Below are positions 10,281 to 22,235 of a DNA stretch of 64,000 nucleotides, in pieces. The notes below the pieces were generated by a model, which saw only the letters and a list, made by a program, of their open reading frames with translations, did no database searches and was not told the DNA's origin. Origin of the DNA: Euptelea pleiosperma (Eukaryota; Streptophyta; Magnoliopsida; Ranunculales; Eupteleaceae). The position numbers were made by a program, and so were the translations under genes. The stretch covers positions 12,925,863 to 12,989,862 of the forward strand of contig CM068549.1 of the NCBI GenBank assembly GCA_035048495.1, given 5' to 3'. Position 1 is the first letter of the stretch. Each line of letters opens with the position of its first letter.

Positions 10281-12487
10281 GTATGCGTACCACGACATCT
10301 CCACACTACACTTGTGCTCGTAGGAACGGTTACAAGAATATTTTTAGGTCAAACGGAATCTTTGCCAAATTGAATATGAAAATATTCTTTACACATTTTA
10401 ACCTATTTAATAGTAAAAGTAAGAAACACAAGAATACTGAAACTAAACAAAACAATCTTTATTCAAAAATCAAATTACTGAAGTAATGTTTTTAACAAGA
10501 ACTAACTAACAAATGACATTGAACTAAAAAGCAATAATTTAAAGAAGAGAGGGTATGAGAAGATTTAAGAGTGAGAAAATAGAGAGAGAGATTGACCTAG
10601 AGAGAGAAACTTGCCTAGCATGGGATCGGCATGATGAGAAATTTACCATGAAGATGGCCAATCGTGGCTGCTAGTGTGATAAGGACTGTGGTGTGAGCAT
10701 GGTAGGTGGTGCAAATCGCAACAACAGGTGTTGCTGCCCCTCTCTTGGGCAGCAACGAGATGAAGGAGAAGAAGCACCCACGGTTGGTGGTTAATGACTC
10801 CAAGAGATAATGGAGCAGCCACCATAGGCGGTGGTGATATTGGGTTGCAGATCTGGGGGGTGGTGATAATGATGGAGAAGAAGAAGGCGGGTCTAGTCGA
10901 GATCGACCAAGGAACGCCTGCAAGAGGTAGGAGCAGGCGGTGTGCGTGTAGCAACAGGTTGCCGCGGTGAAGAAGACGGTGTTGGACGGTGGTTGTTGCA
11001 GCAACAATGGGTGAGGATCCTCCTCCTTTCTTCTTCTTTCCTCCTCTCTTCTTTTTTTTTTTCTTTTTGGAGAGAACCGTTGGGAGAAATGAGAGGACTG
11101 TTGGAGCGTTGATGGAGGATGGCAATGGAGAGGAGAAGAATGGAATGGAAGGGGTGGTTTTTTATTTTATTTTTTTGTGTGGACGGTGGTGGCTGACGGC
11201 TCCTCTTTCTAAGAGAATGAAGAAAGAGAGATGGGAGATGGTGAAGAGAGAGGGAGTAACAGCTTAGAGAGAAGCTATGGCAGCAAGTGGAGAGCTCCCC
11301 TTTGTAATGACGGCTGGGAGAATGGAAAAAGAACATGGGATTGATTTAGGGTTTCTAAAAATGGTCCCCCCCTTTAAGAGAGACGTGGAGGGTTCTTTTC
11401 TTGCCAATTGTGTTGGGAAAGTATCCCATGTATTGGCAGCAACTTCCTCCTTGAATGTTTACCCTACATTCCTTGATGCCCTTCCCTTTATATATCATTG
11501 TTTATTCCATGTAGGCTCCCCTCTTTAGCAACTCTTCTTGCCACCTTGCATGCTTCATTAATCCATAGGCTCCACTCTTTAGCAACTCTTCTTGCCACCT
11601 TGCATGCTTCATTAATCCATAGGCTCCACACTCTTGATACACCATTTATCCGCAACTTGACCCATGCTATGGGCCAACATTCTTGGCCCGTATCTTAGAT
11701 CCAATGCCTTGGCCCACCATGTATATGATGGCTCCCTTATCATTTCTAGCCCGACTATTCGTTAATTTCAACAATGGTATTTTGAAGTTCGCACCCTCCA
11801 TGCATGCGAGATGATCGCATGAAATTACATCTTGAGTTGCCATTCTTGTGCTACACTTTCATGGATTTTGAACTTGTGATTGTGGGTCTCATAACTAATG
11901 AGATCTCCTTAGCCTTGTTTGATGATCCACTTCTGGTTACCCGCATTGATCATTGGGCACGTTGCGTTCTCTCGAGGCTTTTGACTTTTGCACTAACATG
12001 TTCATGCTTGTTTCCTTTGTGGGACTCACCTGAGATTCTGTCATGATCTCCGATAAGCTTTGATACTTGTGTCTTTAGTCAGCTTTTCTACTTTCTTAGT
12101 TCTCAGTTTAGCTCTGCAATCCTTTGGCTTTGCTTGCCCTCAGCCTATTTGTTCTTGTGTTTAGTTTGCTGGCCTTCTAAGTTTTAATTCAAGGCTTCGA
12201 GGGTTGATTGTAGTTGATCGTGGGCCCGCTGGTCTCGAGAATCGTCAAATCGGGGTTTCCTGTGACAGAAGAAGCACGTAATGAGACTTAATCAGAACGG
12301 CTTAATATCTAGACTTCTAAAAATGTGTTTAATGCATGCAAATATACCATTTCGTCCAAAAAAGTGTGTTCTACGCAATGAAAGAGACTCTTATGTAGAA
12401 AGTGGATAAATAGAGTAGTTTTACGTAGGAGAGTGTGATAACGCTTAGAGGATAATAGTAGAAAATACGCACTTTGAGCGAATATCA

Positions 12488-13046
12488 AGGGGCCAACAAC
12501 TAGGCATGTCGTAACCTCGGCCAAGGCAGCAGTCAGGGTTCAATGACATGTAGTTATATATGGCAGCCACACCTTATTTTCAAGCAATTGTTTGGCTTTG
12601 TTCTATTTGGTGCTATTTGTTTTCTTTTCTTGGCTTTGTTCTATTTGGTGCTAGTAGTTATGGTAGCAGCGCCTTATGACAATTTAATATCTGATTGGAT
12701 CATATGGTTGATTGTTTACAATTAGGGTAGAGACCCCCTTGGATCAATTGTTTGCTGATTATTGATGCGATTTTAACTTATGATGTAGTTTTTCATTTGT
12801 CAAGTTTTTGGGTAGACCGGGTAGCAAAATGTATTAAAAAAAACTTTTGAAGTACAAAAAAAGATGCACCAAGTGTGTCTCTATTAATGGACATACTAAG
12901 TGAGTCATTTTTTTGGCAAAAAAAAAAGACATATGAAATGTGTCCACGGAAAAAAAAGATACTTCTATAAACAACATAACTTGGGACACACTAGGTTTGT
13001 CCTTATTTCACAAAAATGACACAGGTGTGTCCTTTTTTTTTCTTCT
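12488..13046. other. No gene recognised
   Basis: An AT-rich stretch between LTR-derived elements. It has short near-repeats of a TTTGTTCTATTTGGTGCTA motif near 12,600 and 12,640, and several A-runs. Nothing supports a gene. Confidence 0.6.
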
Positions 13047-13051
13047 AATTT

Positions 13052-13779
13052 TGGTGTAGGGTGGTGGCGATTTTGGGTGATATTTTTTGCATACATATGG
13101 ACACTTGCAGTAAGAGACACGTAGCAGAGAACTTGCCGAGTTTAAACCTAATCGACTGACAAGCCGAGGTGACAGAGAAGAGAGAGACACGGTGTCGGAT
13201 ATATTGACTGCAAACTACGAAGGGAAATCTAGGATAACAAAATCGACAGAATAGACGAGATCATAGACTTGCCACCTAAGGTACGAAAATCTTTAAACGC
13301 ATTCTAGTACACGTCACACAACGGATATTTTAATCGTGGTTGTATACATGTCATGGGATAAGAATACTATAAATAGAACAACAATAGCAAACCAGGTATG
13401 CAAGACTAAGCTTGAGAATAGAAACTGATTTAAATCAGAGGCTCTAAAGGTAAAAAACACTAGGAGACTGTTTTTATAGGTACTTGGTGCTTTTCTGCGA
13501 TATCGGCGTTCTCAGACCACTCAGTCAGAGTCCTCGATAGGAAGATCATAAAGCATTCAGGTCACTTCAGTATCCTCGAAACTTTTACCATAAGATATAA
13601 GGGAAGCAGATACATCATTCACCTCTGTCACATCGGCTATATCATTCACCTCTGTTACTTCGGCTACATCATTCACCTCAGTCGCTTTAGCTACATCGTT
13701 CATCTCAATTACTTTGGTCACGTCGGTACATCGGCATTCATATTTATTCAGAGGAGGTGTGAGATTTTTACCCCACACA
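13052..13779 (+). mobile_element. Solo LTR, 728 bp, TSD AATTT
   Basis: Starts TGGTGTAGGG and ends TACCCCACACA, giving short inverted ends. The 5 bp on each side are identical (AATTT at 13047-13051 and 13780-13784). A TATA box (actataaataga) lies near 13,369. There is no internal region, so this is a solo LTR left by LTR-LTR recombination. The family is not recognised. Confidence 0.75.
13612..13735. repeat. 27-bp tandem repeat, about four copies
   Basis: Units like attcacctctgttacttc repeat every 27 bp within the solo LTR. The period is nine codons, so the minus strand keeps an open frame with an EVNDVAEVT-type repeat. I do not regard that frame as a gene. Confidence 0.75.
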
Positions 13780-14088
13780 AATTTTAAACTTTTTCTCAAT
13801 TCTTTTCAGCATCCATGTTGTTAAATTGACAGTGGAGCACACATGTGATTCCTGTAGTATTCAGTAGCTAGCTTGGAGATGGACTTATCCATCTTTGAAG
13901 ATTCATCTTTTTTAATTCCTACAGATATGGAGAGGGACCTAGCAGTGGTCCCGGTCCTAGTTAGCAATTCACTGTATGGGAAAAATTCAAGACGGGCATA
14001 ATACGAATATAATACATTTTGAAAAATTTTAAGTACGGTAAAAAATTTGTCAAATAAATAGGAAATAGGAATAAAACGGTATGGAAAT

Positions 14089-15318
14089 TGTGGGTGCCGT
14101 ATTTTCCAGCAAGTTAAAAGATGACGCGTGTCACTGGCTTAGCACGTGCGGTAATAAAAAGGTGACGCGTGTTAATAGACAGCACGCGAGAGTAAATGCG
14201 CCGAACGCATCATCAAGAGCCATAAACTGCCCATCGTGTCACACGATTTCCATTACTTGGAAATGCCACGTGTTAGGATAGAATGATCGACACATGGAAG
14301 TGATGCTAACAGAATATATTAGTGTCTTAGTCTCTAATATGTCGGGAAGTATTCAATCTTGCCCGACATATTGTTGAATCTCATCCCAACATGTCCAACA
14401 AACTTGACGGGATCATTTACAATCTACTCCCGGCAAGATATATTGGATAGACGGGATCTTTACAATTATAATCCCGGCAAGGTCACCAGATTTACTTGAC
14501 GGGATCTTTTACAATCTCATCCCAACATGTCCAACAAGCTTGACGGGATCATTTACAATCTACTCCCGGCAAGATATACTGGATAGATGGGATCTTTACA
14601 AATATAATCCCGGCAAGATCTCCAGACTTACTTGACGGGATCTTTTACAATCTCATTCCAACACGACCAACAGGCTTGACGGGATCTATTTCAATATCAT
14701 CTCGGCAAAGCCAGATGAGGTCAAATGACTTACGTGGCAGGATCTCCTACGAACGAGGTAAGTATTCTGAGCACAATCGATTTCTTAACTAATGAATATT
14801 GGCCACATGGCAGCTAATTGAACTATCACGAATTCGACATCCCCTTATCCGAATACCTGACACGAAGGATGCCACCTCAGTGTCACTTCAGTTATTTCAG
14901 GTATAACCGAATCAAGGAAGTCAAGATATAATCATAGGATTCTGTTTTATAACAGAATCCATCTGAGTCATCGTTGACTGAGAATGACTAGACACGTGGA
15001 AGGTGAGTCACTCCAGTTCTAAGGTTATAAATATGAGACCTTCAGGACTGAGAAGAGGATCTTGCTCTCCAGATCCAGATAGCCTAAACTCTGAAACCTT
15101 TTTACTATTTTATTGAAACCTGTTACATTTCCTAAGCTGACTTGAGCGTCGGAGCCTTGTCAACAGGTACAACCAAATCTCATCTGGAGATCATCCTATC
15201 CTTCGCAGAGGAGAAAGCAGTTTCATCCTGGAGCATCAGAGTCGTCCGATCATCACCATAATCCGAATCGTCTGACCTCGAAGATTGTGTGGGTTAGATC
15301 AGATATTTTTCCCCCACA
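14089..15318 (+). mobile_element. Solo LTR, 1,230 bp, TSD GAAAT
   Basis: Starts TGTGGGTGCC and ends CCCCCACA (inverted TGTGGG/CCCACA ends). It is flanked by GAAAT at 14084-14088 and 15319-15323. U3 contains a 136-bp tandem repeat. A TATA box (ttataaatatg) lies near 15,025. U5 contains GACTTGAGCGTCGGAG, a motif familiar from the 3' part of many plant Ty3/gypsy LTRs. No internal region remains. Confidence 0.85.
14380..14700. repeat. 136-bp tandem repeat in LTR U3
   Basis: Copies begin near 14,385, 14,521 and 14,657, about 90% alike. Each carries several TTGACGGGATC motifs alternating with CCCGGCAAG, so there is a shorter internal periodicity too. Confidence 0.8.
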
Positions 15319-15323
15319 GAAAT

Positions 15324-15567
15324 AATTCGGGTATGATACAGTTGAGTACAAAGTATCCAGGACTAAAAATTCGTGTGTGTATATATATATATATATATAT
15401 AATTCAACATGCATTTACAATTCAAAAAGGTAACTAAAGTGAGTTTCCATAATTCAAAACCATCTAAAATAAATATCCAAATATAAGATTGAATAATCAA
15501 ACTAAATGGCCAAATACAATTGACCAACAAAATGTTCCATGACTCCCTGTCCATATGGAGTATTAAA
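15324..15567. other. hAT 3' flank with (TA)n microsatellite
   Basis: Contains a GTGTGTG-(TA)n tract near 15,374-15,400 and otherwise AT-rich DNA. It follows the stop codon of the minus-strand hAT gene, so it is probably the 3' untranslated part of that element. No terminal inverted repeat was identified. Confidence 0.55.
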
Positions 15568-15924
15568 TCAAATGATGTGAGGAGATTGGGAAGAAGAACA
15601 CTCGTTTACAAAGCTCCTGTCGAGCCATGAGAGATCAGTACCACGAACATTTTCTAAAGTTTCTCCAGCTTGAAACTCCTCCCGACCATCATCAACATAT
15701 TCAGGAAGTTCTCCAAGCTTATCAAGATTAATCGCTTCCCTATCTCGTAGGTTAAGGTCATCCGACTTCTCCATCATCATCGAATTCATCCTTATGTAAG
15801 CTAAATCCTCCAACATGTTAGGTAATAATCTATTTCTCCTCTTTGTTTGTGCCGCATCAAAACCACTCCAGTTACGTTCACAAGTAGAAGAACTACATGG
15901 TTGGCTCAAAATTCAGATGGCAAC
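15568..15924 (-). pseudogene. hAT transposase, C-terminal dimerisation part
   Basis: The minus strand encodes a segment with the hAT C-terminal signature: LSQPCSSSTCERNWS, then KRRNRL, then a leucine-containing stretch (LEDLAYIR), ending at a stop at 15568. This region mediates dimerisation in hAT transposases. Its reading frame continues into the N-terminal fragment at 22,236-23,937 once the Sirevirus derivative between them is disregarded. One in-frame TGA lies just before the ILSQP motif, at a position where arginine would fit. Confidence 0.85.
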
Positions 15925-15929
15925 CTTTT

Positions 15930-17193
15930 TGTAAGGTCGAGATTTTTGTGTTGGCTAATTCCGTATCGCAAAACATGTGTTAGTAACTTTTCTAGTGTGT
16001 GGGTAGTTAGTAGTCGATAAGTTAAGTATGGTTTCATCACTGAAGACTGCTAGAAGATTGCTTAACAGAAGATCAAAAGAATGATACATCAGAAGATTCA
16101 AAGCTTCAATTGATCTACACACCATTAGGTTGGTAAGTGACTTAGATATCATAGAAATAGGGTTCAGAATCTTTAAAATCATGAAAAACTAAGTCATAAT
16201 AGCAATGGGAGCTTTTCGGAGCAAATCAGAGCTTTGCGGGCAACTTTTAGATAGTCGAATTGATATACTGAAAAGTCCAATCGATTGGACCAGGTCGATT
16301 GGAGTTGTGCCGATATAACTAAAAATGTTACCCGAATAGTCAAATCAATTACACAGAGTCTCCAATCGATTGGACTTGCCCAGACAGAAAAATAATTATT
16401 CCGTGTTATGCCCAATCGATTGGATTTTCGCCCAATCGATTATATTTATGAAGGATGGGTTTTTAAAACTACGAAATTGTTCAGATTGCCCCCAATTAGT
16501 TCTATTTTTTTGGGACTCTTGCTTTACTATAAATATAACCTACTAGGTTGAAAAACTAATTCTTCTAAGCCATTCTAGCCTATCTAAAGCAGATAAGAAA
16601 ACCTAGAAGTCCAAGAGCTTCCATTATTGATTGAAGCTTAAGTTTTGCTCTTGGAACTCAAGATCTTGATCAATTACCCCACTGTGTGGATTCGGTGAGA
16701 ACTTGTGTGTGGATCGAGTTGGATGTGATTCGAGATCAAACCTTGAAGGCGTTTCGTGCGGTTCAAAACGTGAAGATATAAGGCGACGTGGTAAATCGAC
16801 GGCTGGAGCTCGTGTGGAGTTGGATTCAGTTATGAGTCATAGCGTGGGTAACTGTCTGTATCTCCATCTTCAATTAGTGTTGTGATTTCGACTGGACGTG
16901 GTCTCGAAGTTTTTCCCAGTTGGGTTTTCCTCATAAAAATCGTGTCTATTACTTGATTGATTTTATTGTGTTATTGGCTGAATAGATTTATGAAAAATAT
17001 ATCTCTGGCATATTTAGATTAAATCTGGTTAGACCAATCTATTTGCTTCTGCTTAGAAATTGCATGTGATAGATCCTAGATCACCGACCGAATAGAATTG
17101 AATAGGTTGCTTAATTTTTAATTGGTAATTAATTTGAATTGAACCTATTCACCCCCCTCTAGGTCCTATTAATCCATATACCCGGATATTTTA
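15930..17193 (+). repeat. 5' LTR of Sirevirus derivative
   Basis: Starts TGTAAGGTCGAG. The last two bases are TA where the 3' LTR has CA, a terminal mutation. U3 contains CCAATCGATTGG palindromes near 16,270-16,440; a TATA-like tataaatataac lies near 16,535. Confidence 0.9.
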
Positions 17194-17195
17194 GT

Positions 17196-17207
17196 TAGTA
17201 TCAGAGC
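17196..17207 (+). other. Primer-binding site, initiator Met-tRNA
   Basis: TAGTATCAGAGC differs by one base from TGGTATCAGAGC, the usual plant copia primer site, and lies two bases after the LTR. Confidence 0.85.
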
Positions 17208-17263
17208 AGTTCACTCTGTTAGGTTTAACAACCTGAGTGTGATCCTACTCAATATCTGAGTTA

Positions 17264-19026
17264 ATGGATTTGCAAAGAGAGGGTGGTGCTGTCACTCGTC
17301 CACCATTATTTGATGGAAATAATTATGCTTATTGGAAAGCTAGGATGAGAGCTTTTCTTAAATCTCTTGATGAAAGAATTTGGATGATTACTGTTTTGGG
17401 TTGGAAACAACCAATGGAAGAATCTGTTGATAAAGAATTAATTTGTAAACCTATGAAAAAATGGACAAAGGATGAAAATGACCAATCTAATTGGAATAGT
17501 AAAGGTCTCAATGCTATTTTTTGTGCAGTTAATGTTGATGAATTTTGTCGGATCTTGACATGTGAAACTGGAAAGAAAGCATGGGATATACTTGAGGTTA
17601 CCCATGAGGGAACAACCACTATGACGATTTCTAAAATTCAAATGCTAACTTTCAAATTTGAAAACATTAGAATGGATGATAATGAAGTATTCTCTGAATT
17701 TTATGCTAAATTATCTGATATTGTTAATTGTTGTTTTAATTTTGGAGAGAAAATTCCTGAGTCTAAGGTTGCGAGAAAGGTTCTTAGATCTTTACCTTTA
17801 AGACTCCAATCTAAGTCATAGTAATAGAAGAATGGAAAGATATTGATGCCATCAATATAGATGAACTTGTTGGTTCACTTCAGACTTTTGAAATAAATCT
17901 TCCTCAGCCTAAGAAAAATAAAGGGATTGCTTTAAAGGTCTCAAAGAATAACTCTGATGAGTCTGATGATGATTCTTATCAGGACAATGAGGACATAGCT
18001 CTACTTGTGAAGGGTTTTAGAAAATACTTGTGCAGCAGGAAAAGAAATTTTTCTAGAGCTGTAGAAAACTCCAAGGAAAGAACCAAACCTCATGATAGGT
18101 TCAAATGGAAAGAAACTAGAGAACCTAAGTCTAATGAGATTCAATGTTATGAATGTAGAGGATATGGACACATTTCTACTGATTGTGCCAATAAGAAGAT
18201 TAAAGAAAAAAATAAGGCGATGAATGTCACTTGGGATAACAGCGAAGGTGAGTCTGATGACTCTAGTGAAGGTAATGATGTTACTAATTATAAATGCTTT
18301 ATTACTCCTTTTACTGCCACTGTTACAGGTAATGAGGCTACTCAGGTTGATCAATTGTCTGAATGTCAAAGTAACTCTGATAGCGAAGATGATGATATCC
18401 ATGTTGCTTTTGATAAGTTATACAAAGAATACATGAGGTTGGCCAAATCAAATAAACGTCTTAATGATGATCTTGAATCTCTAGAAAAAGAAAATCTCAT
18501 TTTGACTAGGGAAAGTGAAAAATATGGAGATCTTTCTAGACAACTTGAAGAAGAAAAAGTTGGCCTTCAAGACAAAATAAAATTTCTTGAATCAGAATAT
18601 CATGATTGTTTGGAGAAAAGAAAGTCACTTGAGCTTGATCTAGCACAGTTAAAAAAAGATTTGCCTTATATTTCTCAAACCACTAAGAAATTAAATGAGA
18701 TCTTAGGTGTGTGAAGATGGACTGGAGATAGGAGAGGGTTAGGATATGTTGAATCTATGAACTCCTTATCTCAGTCTGGAACAAAATTTGTTAAAGTCCA
18801 AGTTCCACCCAAAACACTTTTGAAACCTCCTACACCCCCGATTAAGATTCCTACTTTTTATCGGTGTGGGATTAAGGGTCATGTTGTTATTAAATGCCCT
18901 CAAAAGAAATGGACCCCACCTCATTATACATCTTCTAGGAGTCAGGATAATATTATTTACAAAATTCGGGCATTGAATCATAAATCCGAGGTCTTGAGAG
19001 AAGAGATTGCCAAATTAATTAATTAG
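17264..19026 (+). pseudogene. Sirevirus Gag, one frameshift and one stop
   Basis: Gag forms the particle and binds the RNA. Residues 1-185 are the capsid-type domain (PPLFDGNNYAYWKARM near the start, then KAWDILEVTHEGT). A one-base loss near 17,815 shifts the frame, which then runs on to 18,712. This part holds a zinc knuckle, CYECRGYGHISTDC (18,145-18,186), an acidic Ser/Asp-rich stretch and a long coiled coil (18,420-18,700), the hallmark of Sirevirus Gag. An in-frame TGA at 18,712 precedes a second knuckle-like motif, FYRCGIKGHVVIKC, whose first Cys is replaced. The start codon follows the LTR by about 70 bp. Confidence 0.88.
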
Positions 19027-19262
19027 CAAGATATCAAGACCAAGAGGAAGATTTATCCTAATTATCAAACCCATAAAATGAAAAGAAATTATCAAGTTCA
19101 GCCAACCATGTGGGTGAGAAAGGAGGATCTAAAGTATCTAAATTCCATTAGGTCTGAGTACCTTAGGAAGTCTAGTGACATATATCTCATTGATTGAGAG
19201 TGTGTTGTTCATAGCTTAGGTTTGTGCATTACTTCTTTATTGTGGTATTTCCTAGTGCTATG

Positions 19263-19304
<42 letters not shown>

Positions 19305-20900
19305 GTGAGTATTTGCATTCATTTAGGATATCATTCTTGCATGCTTGAGCATATTATAATGCATTTCTCATTACTGTTTTTTTTTTTTTTCCCTAGTTAC
19401 TTTCTTGCATTGTTTTTGTTTGCATATATTCAAAAATTAAAAAAAATTAGAAAGTTGAAAAAACCAAAAATATTTTGTGTCTTGTTAGAATTCTTTTTTG
19501 AGTTGTGCACTGCATTGATGAGACTTTGATTGATTAGCATTGACTCTAGAAAACCCTAGAACCAGGACTTGACACATGGTAAATTGAGACTTCATTGTAA
19601 TTAATTCTAGAATATTTAAAAGATTAGTTTACTTTACTATTCTTAGTTAATGGAAATTCATAATTTTTTACTTGTACTTTCACATGCACACTGACTGATA
19701 CTGGTGAGGACTAGGTTTGATTGATGGAATATACCTAGTACCATTTTCTAGAATAAGGAATAAACCTCTACTAGTTATGACTTCACTATAATCGACTGTT
19801 GGCTTATTAGTTTGTGAGTGATATTTATGGAAAAAACTACCTTAAAAAACTAGAGTGAAAGCCATCTGTATGGCCTTGCTAAAATTGAAGTCTGATTCTA
19901 TTTGCTATAGAAAAGGGCTACCTATTCAAGAAGCGTGAAAGCTACCATTGACACAAGTGAAAAAAAAAACAGCCATGTTTGCTAAAAGATCAATGTGAAT
20001 TCACATTAGCAAATACACGTGTAAAAAGAGTGAAATGTGAGAACCTCTAACTCTAATGAGGATTTCATATCTGGATACAGGATACCTCCGACATTCTACG
20101 AATGTGTATATAGTGTTGACTAGATATCTTGCTTTGTACCTCATTTAGTGACAAGTCAGATCACAATACACACAAGGATTAGACTTTGAAAATCTATTTA
20201 AAGTGAACTAGTACCTCTGATTTTTACTGACAAATGGCCTAGATTGATTACATTTGAAATTTTCAAGATTGAACTGTGTAAATAGTCCAACATTCTAGGA
20301 ACTATAGTTGTCAGTACCTATCAACCAGAGACTATAAATGCTTGCATTTAATTCGTATTTTTATTGGGGTTGCATTAGTTTTTACTATTTGTGATTTTAT
20401 TGAGTCTGCTTGATAGGGGGAGTATTTTACCACTGTATGCTATCATTGTTAGATACACTTCATGCATTTTGAAATTAATGTGCATTTCAGTATGGTTCTT
20501 GATTTAGAGATAATCTTGTTGATTCATGATCATATCTATTGATTTGAGTGTTGATCTGTGCCTTTATTGATTATCTTCTGGAGTATGTTCTTTACCCTTT
20601 GTCAATTTGTGACAAAAAGGGAGAGAACTTATGATGACATATAGGGGGAGAAATGTCATTTAGGGGGAAAAAATGTTCTCCTATAGAATTGCATATTACA
20701 CACTCACCACTGCACATGTATTTAATTGATTATATTTTATCAGGATGATATTGCTTTGATATGTATTTTTTGATATTGGGCAAGTGACAGGTTGACAAAG
20801 ACATCAAGTTAATGGGAAAGATTAGTCTTATCTTGTTGAGTGAGTGAGAATGATTACATGTAAAGGCAAGGGCTTTGTAATATTTTTGTCACGGAATTGC
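19027..20900 (+). other. Non-coding interior of Sirevirus derivative, pol absent
   Basis: No protease, integrase or RT motif is found. About 50 codons after Gag still look coding (to about 19,195), then the sequence becomes AT-rich and non-coding. It contains a (GT)n tract at 19264-19302. Confidence 0.75.
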
Positions 20901-20912
20901 CAAAGGGGGAGA
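20901..20912 (+). other. Polypurine tract of Sirevirus derivative
   Basis: AAAGGGGGAGAT lies directly before the TG of the 3' LTR. Confidence 0.88.
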
Positions 20913-22230
20913 TTGTAAGGTCGAGATTTTTGTGTTGGCTAATTCTATATCACAAAACATGTGTTTGCAATCTTTTTAGTGTGTGGGTAGTTAGTAGTAG
21001 ATAGGTTAAGTATGGTTTCATCACTGAAGACTGCTAGAAGACTGCTTAACAGAAGATCAAAAGAATGATACATTAGAAGATTCAAAGCTTCAATTGATCT
21101 ACGCACCATTAAGTTGGTAAGTGACTTACCATAGAAATAGGGTTTAGAATCCTTAAAATCATGAAAAACTAAGTCATAATAGCAATGGGAGCTTTTCGGA
21201 GCAAATCAGGGCTTTCCGGGCAACTTTTGGATAGTCCAATTGATATGCTGAAAGGTCCAATCTGGTCCAATCGATTGGACCTTGAGTACAATCAATTGGA
21301 GTTGTGCTGACAGAACTAAAAATGTTACCCGAATACTCCAATCGATTACATAGAGTCTCCAATCGATTAGGCTTTGTCCAATCGATTGGACTTTGAGTAC
21401 AATAGATTGGACTTGCCCAGACAGAAAAATAATTATTCTGTGTTATGCCCAATCGATTGGATTTTTGCCCAATCAATTATATTTATGAAGGGTGGATTTT
21501 TAAAACTATGAAATTGTCCAGATTGCCCCCAATTAGTTCTATTTTTCTAGGACTCTTGCTTTACTATAAATATAACATTTTAGGTTGAAAACCTAATTCT
21601 TCTAAGTCATTCTAGCCCATCTAAAGCAGACGAGAAAACCTAGAGATCCAAGAGCTTCCATTGTTGATTGAAGCTTAAGTTTTTCTCTTGGAACTCAAGA
21701 TCTTGATCAATTACCCCACTGTGTGGATTCAGTGTGAACTCGTGTGTGGATCGAGTTGGATGTGATTCGAAATCAAACCTTGAAGGGATTTCGTGCGGTT
21801 CGGAACGTGAAGATATAAGGCGACGTGGTAAATCGGCGGTTGGAGCTCGTGTGGAGTTGGATTCAGTTGTGAGTCGTAGTGTGGGTAACTGTTTGTATCT
21901 CTGTCTTCTATTAGTGTTGTGATTTCGACTGGGCGTGGTCCCGAGGTTTTTCTCAGTTGAGTTTTCCTCCTAAAAATCGTGTGTCTATTGCTTGATTGAT
22001 TTTATTGTGTTATTGGCTGAATAGATTTATGAAAAATATATCTCTGGTATATTTAGATTAAATCTAGTTTGACCAATCTATTTGCTTCTGCTTAGAAATT
22101 GCATGTGATAGATCCTAGATCACCGACCGAATAGAATTGAATAGGTTGCTTAATTTTTAATTGGTAATTAATTTGAATCGAACCTATTCAACCCTCTAGG
22201 TCCTATTAATCTATATACCTGGATATTTCA
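20913..22230 (+). repeat. 3' LTR of Sirevirus derivative
   Basis: Starts TGTAAGGTCGAG and ends ATATTTCA, followed by CTTTT. It carries more CCAATCGATTGG-type palindromes than the 5' LTR (21,230-21,470). Confidence 0.92.
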
Positions 22231-22235
22231 CTTTT

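Larger units (their letters stand above)
8615..12487 (-). repeat. Minus-strand LTR of the element-1 family, interrupted
   Basis: The right end reads GAGCGAATATCA, the reverse complement of the LTR start. The left end begins about 45 bp short of the LTR 3' end, as expected if element 1 inserted at that point. Homology to the 3' LTR is clear at 8615-8860 and again from about 10,300 to 12,487; the gap is a Sirevirus-like LTR. No polypurine tract flanks 12,487, so this is a 5' or solo LTR rather than a 3' LTR. Confidence 0.85.
15930..22230 (+). mobile_element. Gag-only Sirevirus (Ty1/copia) derivative inserted in hAT gene
   Basis: LTRs at 15930-17193 and 20913-22230 are flanked by an exact CTTTT target duplication (15925-15929, 22231-22235). 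A Met-tRNA-type primer site and a polypurine tract are in the expected places. The 3.7-kb interior encodes only a Sirevirus-type Gag; protease, integrase, RT and RNase H are missing. The LTRs differ at several percent of sites over the part compared, so this insertion is older than element 1. It splits a hAT transposase ORF. Confidence 0.93.

Noticed and set aside
10615..11336. Minus- and plus-strand ORFs of 90-160 codons
   Set aside because: This is the CT-rich leader part of the minus LTR; the frames are low-complexity and not conserved in the other LTR copies.
5842..12487. The same idea for the opposed LTRs here, one large terminal-inverted-repeat element
   Set aside because: The left copy is clearly the 3' LTR of element 1 with PPT and matching 5' LTR; the right copy is an older LTR cut by that insertion.
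13557..13799. Minus-strand ORF with EVNDVAEVT repeats
   Set aside because: It is created by a 27-bp tandem repeat at the end of a solo LTR that ends at 13,779.
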